From Pedobacter sp. UBA1654 (GTDB taxonomy: Bacteria > Bacteroidota > Bacteroidia > Sphingobacteriales > Sphingobacteriaceae), in NCBI GenBank assembly GCA_002320935.1, contig DCLG01000077.1:52340-64648 (forward strand): a stretch of DNA of 12,309 bases, read 5' to 3'. The position numbers were made by a program, and so were the translations under genes. Under the pieces are notes generated by a model. It was not told the origin of the DNA and did not search any database. It saw only the letters and a program-made list of their open reading frames with translations. Shown piece by piece: positions 1 to 7,231 of the stretch (the first letter of the stretch is position 1; each line of letters opens with the position of its first letter).

Positions 1-604
1 ATATCTTATAAGGTCGCCCGTCCACCTTACTGTAGGCAAGATACCGGATACTATCTGGCAGCTTACTCAGGCCCATGGTAAAGGTTTTCGCATCTTCATG
101 CTTGAAGGTGTTCCGCATCTTGCCCCCTACCATGTTGAAGTTCTCGTCCAGTCCTATACTTACGTCAAAGTTCAGCGGTGTTTTCTCCTGGTCGCCGAGG
201 GCGATGAATTCAGCCTCAGAGACGATCGTCGGATACAGGAACTCGGCCCGGATCACACTGTCTTGAAAATTTAAATCCGCAAGGATCCGCTTTTGCTGAT
301 TGAAGCGGCGTTCACGTTCATCTTTAAGCTGCTGTTCTTTAAGTTCCGCAATTGCTTTGATCTGGTTTGCACGATCCATGCGGCGCTTTGTCCGCCACTC
401 CACATCTTTCTTATTGTAGTGCTTAAACGCATAGCGACGTTGCACTTTGCTCACCACCTGACTCAATGCCTGATTCACATTCTGCTCAAACAGCTGAGAA
501 TTGAGACTATAGGCCTGCTTGATGTAATACAATTGCATTACAACAACACCCAGCAAGGCTACTGTCATCAGTCCTGTGATAAACCAAAAATTCCTTTTCT
601 TCAT
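1..604 (-). CDS. N-terminal part of a membrane-anchored sensor protein, probably a histidine kinase (runs off left edge)
   Basis: The reverse strand is open from an ATG at 604-602 to the window edge, giving 201 residues with no stop. The start reads MKKRNFWFITGLM, and one hydrophobic segment (about residues 7-27) is followed by an 'LNSQLFEQNVNQALSQVV' stretch. That arrangement is typical of Bacteroidota two-component sensor kinases whose N-terminal helix leads into a periplasmic sensor region. Residues about 60-110 are rich in K, R, E and Q and are probably coiled coil. The kinase core (H-box, ATPase) would lie outside the window, so the kinase call rests on resemblance of the N-terminus only. 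It is the second minus-strand gene after the DUF3127 gene, but a terminator lies between them, so it probably has its own promoter in 605-668. The reading frame is secure; the function is only moderately so. Confidence 0.62.
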   Translation of the reverse strand, partial: MKKRNFWFITGLMTVALLGVVVMQLYYIKQAYSLNSQLFEQNVNQALSQVVSKVQRRYAFKHYNKKDVEWRTKRRMDRANQIKAIAELKEQQLKDERERRFNQQKRILADLNFQDSVIRAEFLYPTIVSEAEFIALGDQEKTPLNFDVSIGLDENFNMVGGKMRNTFKHEDAKTFTMGLSKLPDSIRYLAYSKVDGRPYKI

Positions 605-668
605 TATACTCAGGTAAAATTAACGAAGCCACACCGGAAAGCATTTAATTTAACATTTTTTAACGCAT

Positions 669-695
669 AAAAAAAGCCGGGACCCGCCCGGCTTT
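669..695 (-). terminator. Intrinsic terminator of the DUF3127 gene
   Basis: A perfect 9-bp stem, AAAGCCGGG (673-681) and CCCGGCTTT (687-695), encloses a 5-nt loop. Read on the minus strand, the stem is followed by an unbroken run of T (complement of the A-run 669-675). This is a textbook rho-independent terminator placed about 30 nt after the DUF3127 stop codon. It separates that gene from the sensor gene downstream on the same strand. Confidence 0.88.
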
Positions 696-724
696 CGCAT
701 TAAAATTGTTTCCTTAAAAAGGTC

Positions 725-1093
725 TTAGAAAGGCAAATCATCGTCATCACCTGGCTTGCTGCTCAGGTCAATCGGAGGTGCATAGTCAGGTGTAGCACCT
801 GCGCCTGCATTATTGCTTATAGTATTGATTCTCCAAACAATCATACTGTTGAAGTATGATGTTTTTCCTGTTTTATCTGTCCAGGCACGTCCGCGAAGGT
901 TGAAAGAAACTTCTACTTCATCTCCAACTTTTAAGCCGTCAAACAAAGAGGTTTTATCCTGCATTGCTTCAAACCTTAAATATTCCGGATAGGTCGGGTT
1001 TTCCGCGTACTCTACAATCAGGTCACGTTTTTTAAACGTTTCGCTGATTTGCTGTACTGCTCCGATCTCGTGCACTCTTCCTTTTATTTCCAT
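725..1093 (-). CDS. DUF3127 protein, small OB-fold-type protein with SSB-like C-terminal tip
   Basis: A 122-residue soluble protein beginning MEIKGRVHEIGAVQQISETF, which matches my memory of the DUF3127 family, common in Bacteroidota and thought to adopt an OB-like fold. The body (residues 1-90) alternates short hydrophobic strands with charged loops, for example 'FKKRDLIVEYAENPTYPEYLRFE' shortened here to FKKRDLIVEY and YPEYLRFE, then DEVEVSFNLRGRAW. Residues about 93-115 form a Gly/Ala/Pro-rich flexible linker. The last residues are DDDDLPF, almost the same as the acidic tip of bacterial single-strand DNA-binding protein (DDDIPF), which recruits repair and replication enzymes. The gene is transcribed divergently from the RNA methyltransferase with 71 bp between starts. 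DNA or protein binding is inferred; the family has no firm function that I know of. Confidence 0.85.
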   Translation of the reverse strand: MEIKGRVHEIGAVQQISETFKKRDLIVEYAENPTYPEYLRFEAMQDKTSLFDGLKVGDEVEVSFNLRGRAWTDKTGKTSYFNSMIVWRINTISNNAGAGATPDYAPPIDLSSKPGDDDDLPF

Positions 1094-1164
1094 AACAAAT
1101 ACGCTTTTATTCTTCTTGCAAGTTCAAATCTCTATAATTTTATTGATAACTTCGCACAATAATT

Positions 1165-2352
1165 ATGCAAGTTTTCCACACCAAAAGTAAGGTTATCATA
1201 ACCTGTAACAAGAGGCTAGCCAGCTACCTTGCCGATGAAGTTTCCGCATTGGGTTACACCATTATCAGGTCTTTCCCTACCGGCGTTGAGCTTAACATTA
1301 CCTTAACGGAATGTATAAAACTCAATTTAAACCTTCGCTGCGCAAGTCAGATCCTTTACCAGCTAAAAAGCTTCAAGATCAACAGCCCTGAAGAACTCTA
1401 CCGCGAAGTGGTCGATATGCCTTGGGAAGAGCTGATCGACTTTGCCGGATATTTCTCTGTTACCTCAAATGTGGATAATGAAACCATCACTACACCACTG
1501 TTCACTAACCTGAAAGTTAAGGACGCTATTGTTGACCGCATCAAAGATAAAAAGGGTATACGCCCGAATTCTGGTGCTGATGCCAATAAAACCGTCATAC
1601 ACCTCTACTGGAAAGACGAAAACGCTGATATCTTCATTGACACTTCAGGAGAAACGCTTGCTAAACACGGCTACCGCAAAATCCCCGGAAAGGCACCGAT
1701 GCTTGAAGCACTTGCTGCAGGAGTGGTTATGAGTACCAAGTGGGACATGAAATCGCCTTTCATCAATCCAATGTGCGGATCGGGAACCTTAGCCATCGAA
1801 GCTGCTTTACTGGCGACCAACCGTCGCCCTGGATTATACCGCATGAACTATGGTTTTATGCATATCCTCGGCTATGATGAGCAGGTTTTCTTCGCTGAGC
1901 GCCGCATACTTAAAGATCAGGTGGTTAAAAACCTTGACCTGACCATCGTTGCTTCCGATATTTCTGAAGATGCTGTTGACGTGACGCGCAAAAACGCTAA
2001 AACTGCAGGTGTAGATACCCTGATCACTTTCGAAGTTTGTGATTTCGCCGAGACACCTGTTCCGCAGGATGCTAATGGCGTTGTGGTTTTCAACCCTGAA
2101 TATGGCGAGCGACTAGGTGTACATTCACAGCTGGAGCTTACCTACAAGCGTATTGGCGATTTCATGAAGAAAGAATGTAAAGGTTATACTGGATACATCT
2201 TTACCGGTAATCCGGATCTGGCAAAAAAGATCGGACTTAAAGCTGCCCGTAAACTCGAATTCTACAATGGTAAATTAGATTGCCGTATGCTGGAGTATGA
2301 ATTATACAGCGGTAGCCGCAGACCAGAAAGCGAACGCCCGGTAAAAGACTAA
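1165..2352 (+). CDS. THUMP-domain class I SAM-dependent RNA methyltransferase (RlmL/YpsC-like)
   Basis: A 395-residue protein with an N-terminal ferredoxin-like/THUMP region (about 1-160) and a C-terminal Rossmann methyltransferase domain. SGETLAKHGYR (161-171) is the signature entering the catalytic domain. PMCGSGTLAIEAAL (202-215) is the SAM-binding motif I loop. VASDISEDAV (262-271) holds the acidic residue expected to bind the ribose of SAM. NPEYGER (310-316) occupies the catalytic motif IV position usually written NPPYG. The family methylates N2 of guanine in 23S rRNA (E. coli RlmL acts at G2445); the length fits the single-domain form, not the 700-residue RlmKL fusion. ATG 1165 is the only sensible start. 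The HD-domain gene follows 15 nt after the stop, suggesting co-transcription. The family call is firm; the exact RNA target is not established. Confidence 0.9.
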   Translation: MQVFHTKSKVIITCNKRLASYLADEVSALGYTIIRSFPTGVELNITLTECIKLNLNLRCASQILYQLKSFKINSPEELYREVVDMPWEELIDFAGYFSVTSNVDNETITTPLFTNLKVKDAIVDRIKDKKGIRPNSGADANKTVIHLYWKDENADIFIDTSGETLAKHGYRKIPGKAPMLEALAAGVVMSTKWDMKSPFINPMCGSGTLAIEAALLATNRRPGLYRMNYGFMHILGYDEQVFFAERRILKDQVVKNLDLTIVASDISEDAVDVTRKNAKTAGVDTLITFEVCDFAETPVPQDANGVVVFNPEYGERLGVHSQLELTYKRIGDFMKKECKGYTGYIFTGNPDLAKKIGLKAARKLEFYNGKLDCRMLEYELYSGSRRPESERPVKD

Positions 2353-2367
2353 CTACTTTCAATACGT

Positions 2368-3021
2368 ATGCAAGAACAGGATATCATCCAGCAAACCATT
2401 GACTTCGTAAAAAGAACCCTGGCAGGTGCAGAAGCTGGCCACGACTGGTTCCATATCGAACGTGTTTATAAAACCGCATTAACCATAAACGAATCCGCAC
2501 AAGCAGATACATTAGTGGTATCGCTTGCGGCTTTGCTGCACGACATTGCCGACAGCAAGTTCAATAATGGCGATGAAGAGATCGGTCCACGTATTGCCGG
2601 GGAGTTTATGGAAAGTCTTAACCTCGCTCCTGAAATCATCCTGCATGTAAAGCAGATCATTTTAAACATGAGCTATAAAGCGAGTTTGGGTACGGTGACC
2701 TTCCATTCGGAAGAACTGGAAGTGGTACAGGATGCAGACCGCCTGGATGCTATCGGCGCGATCGGCATTGCCCGTGCATTCACCTATGGTGGCTTCAAAA
2801 ACCGTGTGCTGTATGATCCTGCCATTCCGCCGGTAGAAAATATGAGCAAAGAAGCTTATAAGAATACAACTGCACCTACTATAAATCACTTTTACGAAAA
2901 GCTCCTGCTGCTGAAAGACCTGATGAGAACAGAAAAAGGCAAAGCGATGGCCCAACAAAGACACGACTTCATGCTGCACTATCTGGATCAATTTTACAGG
3001 GAGTGGGAAGGTAAACTTTAG
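2368..3021 (+). CDS. HD-domain phosphohydrolase (YedJ/YpgQ-like)
   Basis: A 217-residue cytoplasmic, mostly helical protein. The HD metal-binding set is visible: H29 in HIERV, H58-D59 in LLHDIAD, and the last acidic ligand within QDADRLDAIG (D122/D124). The GHDWFHIERV start and the DADRLDAIGA(I)GIARAF block are characteristic of the YedJ/YpgQ branch. From memory, Bacillus YpgQ has metal-dependent pyrophosphohydrolase activity on (d)NTPs, so a nucleotide-sanitising role is possible here but inferred. It starts 15 nt after the methyltransferase stop and probably shares its transcript. The next gene has its own promoter-like element, so the operon may end or be boosted here. All metal ligands appear present, so it should be active. 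The substrate is unknown. Confidence 0.88.
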   Translation: MQEQDIIQQTIDFVKRTLAGAEAGHDWFHIERVYKTALTINESAQADTLVVSLAALLHDIADSKFNNGDEEIGPRIAGEFMESLNLAPEIILHVKQIILNMSYKASLGTVTFHSEELEVVQDADRLDAIGAIGIARAFTYGGFKNRVLYDPAIPPVENMSKEAYKNTTAPTINHFYEKLLLLKDLMRTEKGKAMAQQRHDFMLHYLDQFYREWEGKL

Positions 3022-3050
3022 TATACTAATATTTTTAGCCTGATATTTGC

Positions 3051-3058
3051 TATCTTTG
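3051..3058 (+). promoter_or_regulatory. Bacteroidota -7 promoter element (TATCTTTG) for the radical SAM pair
   Basis: TATCTTTG is an exact match to the Bacteroidota -7 consensus TAnnTTTG, ending 17 nt before the ATG at 3076. No good -33 TTTG is present at the expected distance; only a T-rich stretch (about 3032-3036) lies there. The placement implies that the radical SAM/DUF4130 pair can be transcribed independently of the HD-domain gene. Confidence 0.55.
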
Positions 3059-3075
3059 TTAGTAAATATCATCCT

Positions 3076-4332
3076 ATGTCTGAACGTATTAGAGAAAAGC
3101 TGAATATTCTTGCTGATGCAGCAAAATATGATGTTTCCTGTTCCTCCAGCGGAGGCACCCGTAAAAACGACAACAAAGGCCTTGGCAATAGCCATGCTTC
3201 CGGTATCTGCCACACCTACACCGAAGATGGCCGCTGTGTTTCCCTGCTCAAAATCCTGCTCACCAACCACTGCATTTTTGATTGCGCCTACTGCGTCTCG
3301 CGCAAAAGCAACGACATTCAACGTGCTGCCTTCACTGTAGAAGAAGTTGTAGAGCTCACCATGAACTTCTACCGCCGGAACTTCATTGAAGGGCTGTTCC
3401 TCAGCTCAGGCATCTTCAAAAATGCAGATTTCACCATGGAGCGATTGCTTCGTGTGGTCAAGAAACTGCGCCTGGAAGAACGCTTCAACGGATACATCCA
3501 CCTGAAAACCATTCCGGGCGCTAGTGAGGACCTGATCCGTGAAGCGGGCATGTATGCAGACAGGATGAGTATCAACCTGGAAATGCCAACAGAAAGCGGA
3601 CTCAAACTGCTGGCGCCAGACAAGTCGCACCAGGAAGTCATCGATCCATTAGGGATGGTGCAAAGACAGATTGTGCAGTTCAAGGAAGAAAAAAAACTGA
3701 TCAAAAGCGTTCCCAAGTTTGTACCGGCAGGGCAGAGTACACAAATGGTCATCGGCGCTACACCAGAGACGGATAAGGACATCATGCAAACTGCAGATAC
3801 CTTCTACAAGAACTTCTCCCTTAAACGCGTTTACTATTCTGGATACATCCCGATCAGCAATGATAATCGACTGCCAGTGTTGGGCAGTCAACCCCCATTG
3901 ATCCGCGAAAACCGCCTTTACCAAACCGATTGGCTCATGCGTTTTTATGGCTTCAACGTGAACGAGCTACTGAATGACGCCAATCCGCACTTAGACATCG
4001 ACATTGATCCAAAGCTGAGCTGGGCATTAAGGAACCTGCACTATTTTCCAATAGACATTAACGTAGCAAACTATAAGATGATCCTGCGTGTACCAGGCAT
4101 TGGCGTAGGCTCTGCAAAAAAGATCGTACAGGCTAGAAAGTTTGGTAAGCTGCGAGTCGACCAGCTGAAGAAAATTGGCGTATCCTACAATCGCGCGAAG
4201 CATTTCATCAAGTGTGCAGATACCCCATACCAAATGAAAGATTATCAAAGTACCCAGATCAAATCTTTCATCCTGTCCGAAAGTCAGAGCAAATACTTGA
4301 AGCACGATACAAACCAGCTTATCCTTTTCTGA
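3076..4332 (+). CDS. Putative DNA modification/repair radical SAM protein (TIGR03916-type) with C-terminal helix-hairpin-helix
   Basis: A 418-residue protein. The radical SAM cluster motif CxxxCxxC is C66-C70-C73 (NHCIFDCAYC), preceded by the family block GICHTYTEDGRCVSLLKILL (43-62). It is followed by FYRRNFIEGLFLSSGI (98-113), where radical SAM barrels normally place the SAM-binding segment. INLEMPTESGLKLLAP (166-181) is another conserved-looking barrel segment. The C-terminus carries a helix-hairpin-helix, LRVPGIGVGSAKKIVQAR (337-354), which usually contacts the DNA backbone without sequence preference. Extra cysteines C22, C45 and C54 lie before the cluster motif. By family knowledge it occurs with a DUF4130/TIGR03915 partner, exactly as here: its TGA stop shares one base with the partner's ATG (TGATG at 4330-4334). 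The family is assigned to DNA repair by association only; the reaction is unknown. Confidence 0.9.
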   Translation: MSERIREKLNILADAAKYDVSCSSSGGTRKNDNKGLGNSHASGICHTYTEDGRCVSLLKILLTNHCIFDCAYCVSRKSNDIQRAAFTVEEVVELTMNFYRRNFIEGLFLSSGIFKNADFTMERLLRVVKKLRLEERFNGYIHLKTIPGASEDLIREAGMYADRMSINLEMPTESGLKLLAPDKSHQEVIDPLGMVQRQIVQFKEEKKLIKSVPKFVPAGQSTQMVIGATPETDKDIMQTADTFYKNFSLKRVYYSGYIPISNDNRLPVLGSQPPLIRENRLYQTDWLMRFYGFNVNELLNDANPHLDIDIDPKLSWALRNLHYFPIDINVANYKMILRVPGIGVGSAKKIVQARKFGKLRVDQLKKIGVSYNRAKHFIKCADTPYQMKDYQSTQIKSFILSESQSKYLKHDTNQLILF

Positions 4333-5102
4333 TGCAGACCTACCTTTTTGATGGCAGTATGGAAGGCCTGCTCACGGCAGTCTTCGAATGCTTCGAACGC
4401 AAGCCAGGTGAAGTCAGCCTTCGCAATGAACAGCTCTACCAACCAGGCGCATTTGAGCAGTGTACGCAAATCATCTCCAATGAACAACAAGCTGCCCGCG
4501 TGTGGAGAGGTCTGCAACAACGACTGGAGAAGGGCTGGGTTCGTCGAATGACCTGCGCCTATTTGTCTGAAAAGCCTGAAGTACATGAACACCTTTTCAA
4601 GCTCATCTGCTACCTTTTTCAAAACCCGCCGGGAGCCGAAAATAATTACGGCAATGAACATGTGCTTGAAGTGGCGCAAATGGCCCGCAAAGTAGAACGG
4701 GAGAAGCACCGAATGGAGGCTTTCATCCGTTTTCAGCACGCCGCTGATGGGATCTTCTACTGCGGCATTGACCCTGATTTCAACGTACTGCCCCTTCTGG
4801 GTAAACACTTCCGCAACCGGTATCAGGACCAGCAATGGATCATTTACGACATCAAACGCCACTATGGTCTGTTCTTCGACCTGAACAGCCTGGAAGAAAT
4901 CACCATGCAGCGTGAAGAAGAAAATAGCCTGATGAAAAGCAAGCCCGATGTGCTGTCTGAGAAAGAAAACCTTTATGCACTTTTATGGAAAGACTACTTT
5001 AAAAGCACCAACATTCCTGCCCGCAAAAACACAAAGTTACACGTACAACATGTACCTAAGCGCTACTGGAAATACCTCACCGAAAAACAGGTAGAAATTT
5101 GA
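4332..5102 (+). CDS. DUF4130/TIGR03915-type probable DNA metabolism protein, partner of the radical SAM protein
   Basis: A 256-residue protein. The start is ATG 4332 within the TGATG overlap, which gives MQTYLFDGSMEGLLTAVFEC, the usual family N-terminus; an upstream in-frame start at 4212 would lie wholly inside the previous gene and is rejected. Family-like blocks are visible: RFQHAADGIFYCGIDPDFNV (133-152), LLGKHFRNRYQDQQWIIYD (155-173), KRHYGLFFD (175-183), and a C-terminal LWKDYFKSTNIPARKN (218-233) followed by MP-type 'HVPKRYWKYLTE' (240-251). By memory, this family is found either alone beside the radical SAM gene or fused to a uracil-DNA-glycosylase-like (UdgX-type) domain. Here it is the stand-alone form, with no glycosylase domain in the protein or window. 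It probably acts in one complex or pathway with the radical SAM protein. Its biochemistry is undescribed as far as I know. Confidence 0.88.
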   Translation: MQTYLFDGSMEGLLTAVFECFERKPGEVSLRNEQLYQPGAFEQCTQIISNEQQAARVWRGLQQRLEKGWVRRMTCAYLSEKPEVHEHLFKLICYLFQNPPGAENNYGNEHVLEVAQMARKVEREKHRMEAFIRFQHAADGIFYCGIDPDFNVLPLLGKHFRNRYQDQQWIIYDIKRHYGLFFDLNSLEEITMQREEENSLMKSKPDVLSEKENLYALLWKDYFKSTNIPARKNTKLHVQHVPKRYWKYLTEKQVEI

Positions 5103-5158
5103 TGAAATCATCATCAGCGCTTAATTTGAAATTTAAATAATACTCGTAGCTTACACGC

Positions 5159-6184
5159 ATGAAGTTAAGCGTCCTCGTATTAATCACTGCTTCAGCAGTA
5201 GCCATCTCCATTGCCCTGGTGAACTTTCATTTTCAGAGCAGCCTTTATTACATGCTGGTATCTTTTGGGGTATCCTTCATCACCAGCTTCATTGTTTTTT
5301 ACTACCTGCTTGAAAAATACATTTACACGAAGATCAAGCTGATCTATAAACTCATCCACAACCTTAAACTAGGTAAAGACCTTAAAGATGCCCTCGGAGA
5401 ATACGTGAGTGGTGACCCGATCAACGATGTGGAACATGAGGTGAAAGAGTGGGCACGTGAGAAAAAGAAAGAAATAGACCTGTTGAAAAAACAGGAGCAA
5501 TTCAGAAGGGAATTTCTTTCCAATGTATCTCATGAATTTAAAACGCCACTTTTTGCAATACAGGGTTACGTGGAAACTGCATGTGACTGCCTGCATGATG
5601 ACCCGGATACCGCTAAAAAGTTCTTAGACAAAGCAGGCAAAAACGTGGAGCGCCTGAGTTACCTTATCAATGACCTGGACTCCATCTCTAAGCTGGAAAC
5701 CGGCCAGATTCCCATCAACTACGAGAAGTTCGACTTTGTGCACCTCGCCCGAGAAATCATGGAGGGTATGGAAGATAAAGCCAAAGTTAAAGGTATTGTA
5801 TTGTCCTTCAAAGAAAAGTATACCACCCCTGCTATGGTCTGGGCAGACCGTGAAAAGATCCGACAGGTCATGATCAACCTGATTCAAAACTCCCTTAAAT
5901 ACGGCAAAGAAAATGGCTCAACGGCCATTAAAATTTTTGAACTACATGACCAGTACCTTATTGAAGTAACCGATGACGGCATTGGAATTGATGAAAAGCA
6001 CCTGCCAAGATTATTTGAGCGCTTTTACCGGGTAGATTCACACCGCGCCCGTGAGGTGGGCGGCACGGGTCTGGGCCTCGCCATTGTAAAACACATTTTG
6101 GAAGCCCATCAGCAAATTATTTCTGTAAGAAGCACTTTGCAAATCGGAACGACGTTTGCCTTTACTTTAGAAAAGAAGAGTTAG
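5159..6184 (+). CDS. Two-TM sensor histidine kinase (PhoR-like core), no adjacent response regulator
   Basis: A 341-residue inner-membrane kinase. Two hydrophobic segments (about residues 4-22 and 29-51) are separated by only a few residues, so there is almost no periplasmic sensor. A charged linker (52-115, partly coiled coil) leads to the HisKA domain with phospho-acceptor H125 in [14 protein letters not shown]. The HATPase domain is intact: N-box around N244 ([10 protein letters not shown]), G1 DDGIGI (272-277), F-box FERFYRVD (286-293) and G2 [11 protein letters not shown] (301-311). The core resembles the PhoR group. With such a short extracellular loop it probably senses within the membrane or through a partner. 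It follows the DUF4130 gene by 56 nt; a weak TTTG-N18-TAGCTTAC (5125-5154) could be its own promoter. No receiver-domain protein is in the window, so its partner lies elsewhere. Confidence 0.93.
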   Translation: MKLSVLVLITASAVAISIALVNFHFQSSLYYMLVSFGVSFITSFIVFYYLLEKYIYTKIKLIYKLIHNLKLGKDLKDALGEYVSGDPINDVEHEVKEWAREKKKEIDLLKKQEQFRREFLSNVSHEFKTPLFAIQGYVETACDCLHDDPDTAKKFLDKAGKNVERLSYLINDLDSISKLETGQIPINYEKFDFVHLAREIMEGMEDKAKVKGIVLSFKEKYTTPAMVWADREKIRQVMINLIQNSLKYGKENGSTAIKIFELHDQYLIEVTDDGIGIDEKHLPRLFERFYRVDSHRAREVGGTGLGLAIVKHILEAHQQIISVRSTLQIGTTFAFTLEKKS

Positions 6185-6206
6185 GTAGCCCTCCGATTGT
6201 TTAAAC

Positions 6207-6232
6207 ACACCCACATCGGGCACGTTGGGTGT
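6207..6232. terminator. Possible bidirectional hairpin between convergent genes
   Basis: The inverted repeat ACACCCA (6207-6213) and TGGGTGT (6226-6232) has a 12-nt loop and sits in the 61-bp gap between the kinase stop and the convergent lipoprotein stop. A T-rich segment (CCAATTTTCC) follows on the plus strand, but there is no true T-run. It is a weak terminator candidate supported mostly by its position. Confidence 0.35.
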
Positions 6233-6245
6233 TCCAATTTTCCGT

Positions 6246-7031
6246 TTACTCTGCAAGCCTGTACCGGATATTTGCAATAGCAAAAGCACGTGCGGATACT
6301 TCGTGAGGTCCATCGTATTGCCAGATGGAAACAGTTGTAAAAGGCCTGCAGGACTTTATAGCAAACAAGCGGGCACCTGAAGGGCTTCTTGTGCGCGACC
6401 AAACGATGCCGTCTGTTGCGCCATAATGCCAGGATCCAAAATCTACATTCAATAAATGATCGAAATTCTGATGATCTGGTGCGATTTCCAGTCCAAATTC
6501 CGTACAGGGTTTGGATAGCTGAATCGTGGTAACCAAATACGCCTTTACTTTAATATACAGCACCTCAGGATTAGTGCTTTCCACCTTCGGAATATCGCCC
6601 CAGTTGGCGTTCCAACCCTTTTCGCCGGAGTTTAATTTTAACACCCGTGCTGGCGTTCCGTCTGTATCAAAAAATGCAAGGGATAGCTTCTCATTTTGAA
6701 TTTTGTGGTAAGTCTTATGCGTTTCCAGTTGCGAAATATTAAATGTAGAGGTGCTATCCTTATAATTTTGAGTTGGTGTTTCATATATCTGAAATTCTCC
6801 CCAGGGCGGCCTTGTCGGAGTTTCTGGTTCGGTGGGGAGATTCAACACGATATTTGGATCAATACCCGGAACACCATCATAATAGGGCGCATTTACAGAA
6901 TATTGTTCAGCAAGTAACGATACCTTAGCATTCGCAGATGAATCTACTTCGAACATTTCCCCCTTTGAGCAGCCCATGAGAAACATGCCTATGATTACGG
7001 GCATCACAAAATTTAAACCGATCTTCTTCAT
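6246..7031 (-). CDS. Putative lipoprotein, unknown family
   Basis: A 261-residue protein with a signal peptide and lipobox: KK at the N-terminus, a hydrophobic core, then FLMGC with the lipidated cysteine at residue 21 followed by SKG. The mature protein therefore sits on the outer or inner membrane. After a stretch of about 45 residues there is a Pro/Thr/Glu-rich segment (NLPTEPETPTRPPWGEF, about 64-80), probably a flexible linker. A beta-rich region follows, with several Trp (GWNANWGDIP, DFGSWHYGATDGIVW). Two cysteines in the C-terminal half might form a disulfide. I do not recognise the family. The gene stands alone, convergent with the kinase and divergent from the TerC gene. The region looks more A+T-rich than the genes to its left. 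Confidence 0.78.
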   Translation of the reverse strand: MKKIGLNFVMPVIIGMFLMGCSKGEMFEVDSSANAKVSLLAEQYSVNAPYYDGVPGIDPNIVLNLPTEPETPTRPPWGEFQIYETPTQNYKDSTSTFNISQLETHKTYHKIQNEKLSLAFFDTDGTPARVLKLNSGEKGWNANWGDIPKVESTNPEVLYIKVKAYLVTTIQLSKPCTEFGLEIAPDHQNFDHLLNVDFGSWHYGATDGIVWSRTRSPSGARLFAIKSCRPFTTVSIWQYDGPHEVSARAFAIANIRYRLAE

Positions 7032-7231
7032 AGCACAACTACGTAAATTAAATGAGAGCCCATAGGCCTTTCTAATCAGAAAGCGTATAATAGGACTGAA
7101 GATAGAGGATGTTACAAATCGGGAAAATACCTAGTTCTAGTGATTTTTCATTTCTCTGACACCTCTTGGCTGTTGTGCTATCCTGCCTGCAAGTGTCCTG
7201 CTAAGGATAAGTAAGAAGTGCTGGAGGAAAG
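7032..7231 (+). other. Long intergenic leader region between the lipoprotein and TerC genes
   Basis: About 200 bp without a supported gene, and 285 bp up to the TerC start codon. I found no clean TAnnTTTG element for TerC. A small inverted repeat TATCCT (7179-7184) and AGGATA (7204-7209) with a 19-nt loop lies close to the larger 25-bp inverted repeat. The region may therefore be the structured 5' leader of the TerC mRNA. I could not recognise the conserved core of the yybP-ykoY manganese riboswitch that precedes TerC-family genes in other phyla. Confidence 0.4.

Noticed and set aside
293..670. 125-codon open frame on the plus strand at the left end
   Set aside because: Antisense to the well-formed N-terminus of the sensor protein (TM helix plus coiled coil) and it runs into the terminator stem region.
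2662..3321. 219-codon open frame on the minus strand
   Set aside because: It lies antisense to the HD-domain and radical SAM genes, whose frames carry clear family motifs; its own translation has none.
4284..4862. 192-codon open frame on the minus strand
   Set aside because: Antisense shadow of the DUF4130 gene; no motif, no promoter or ribosome site.
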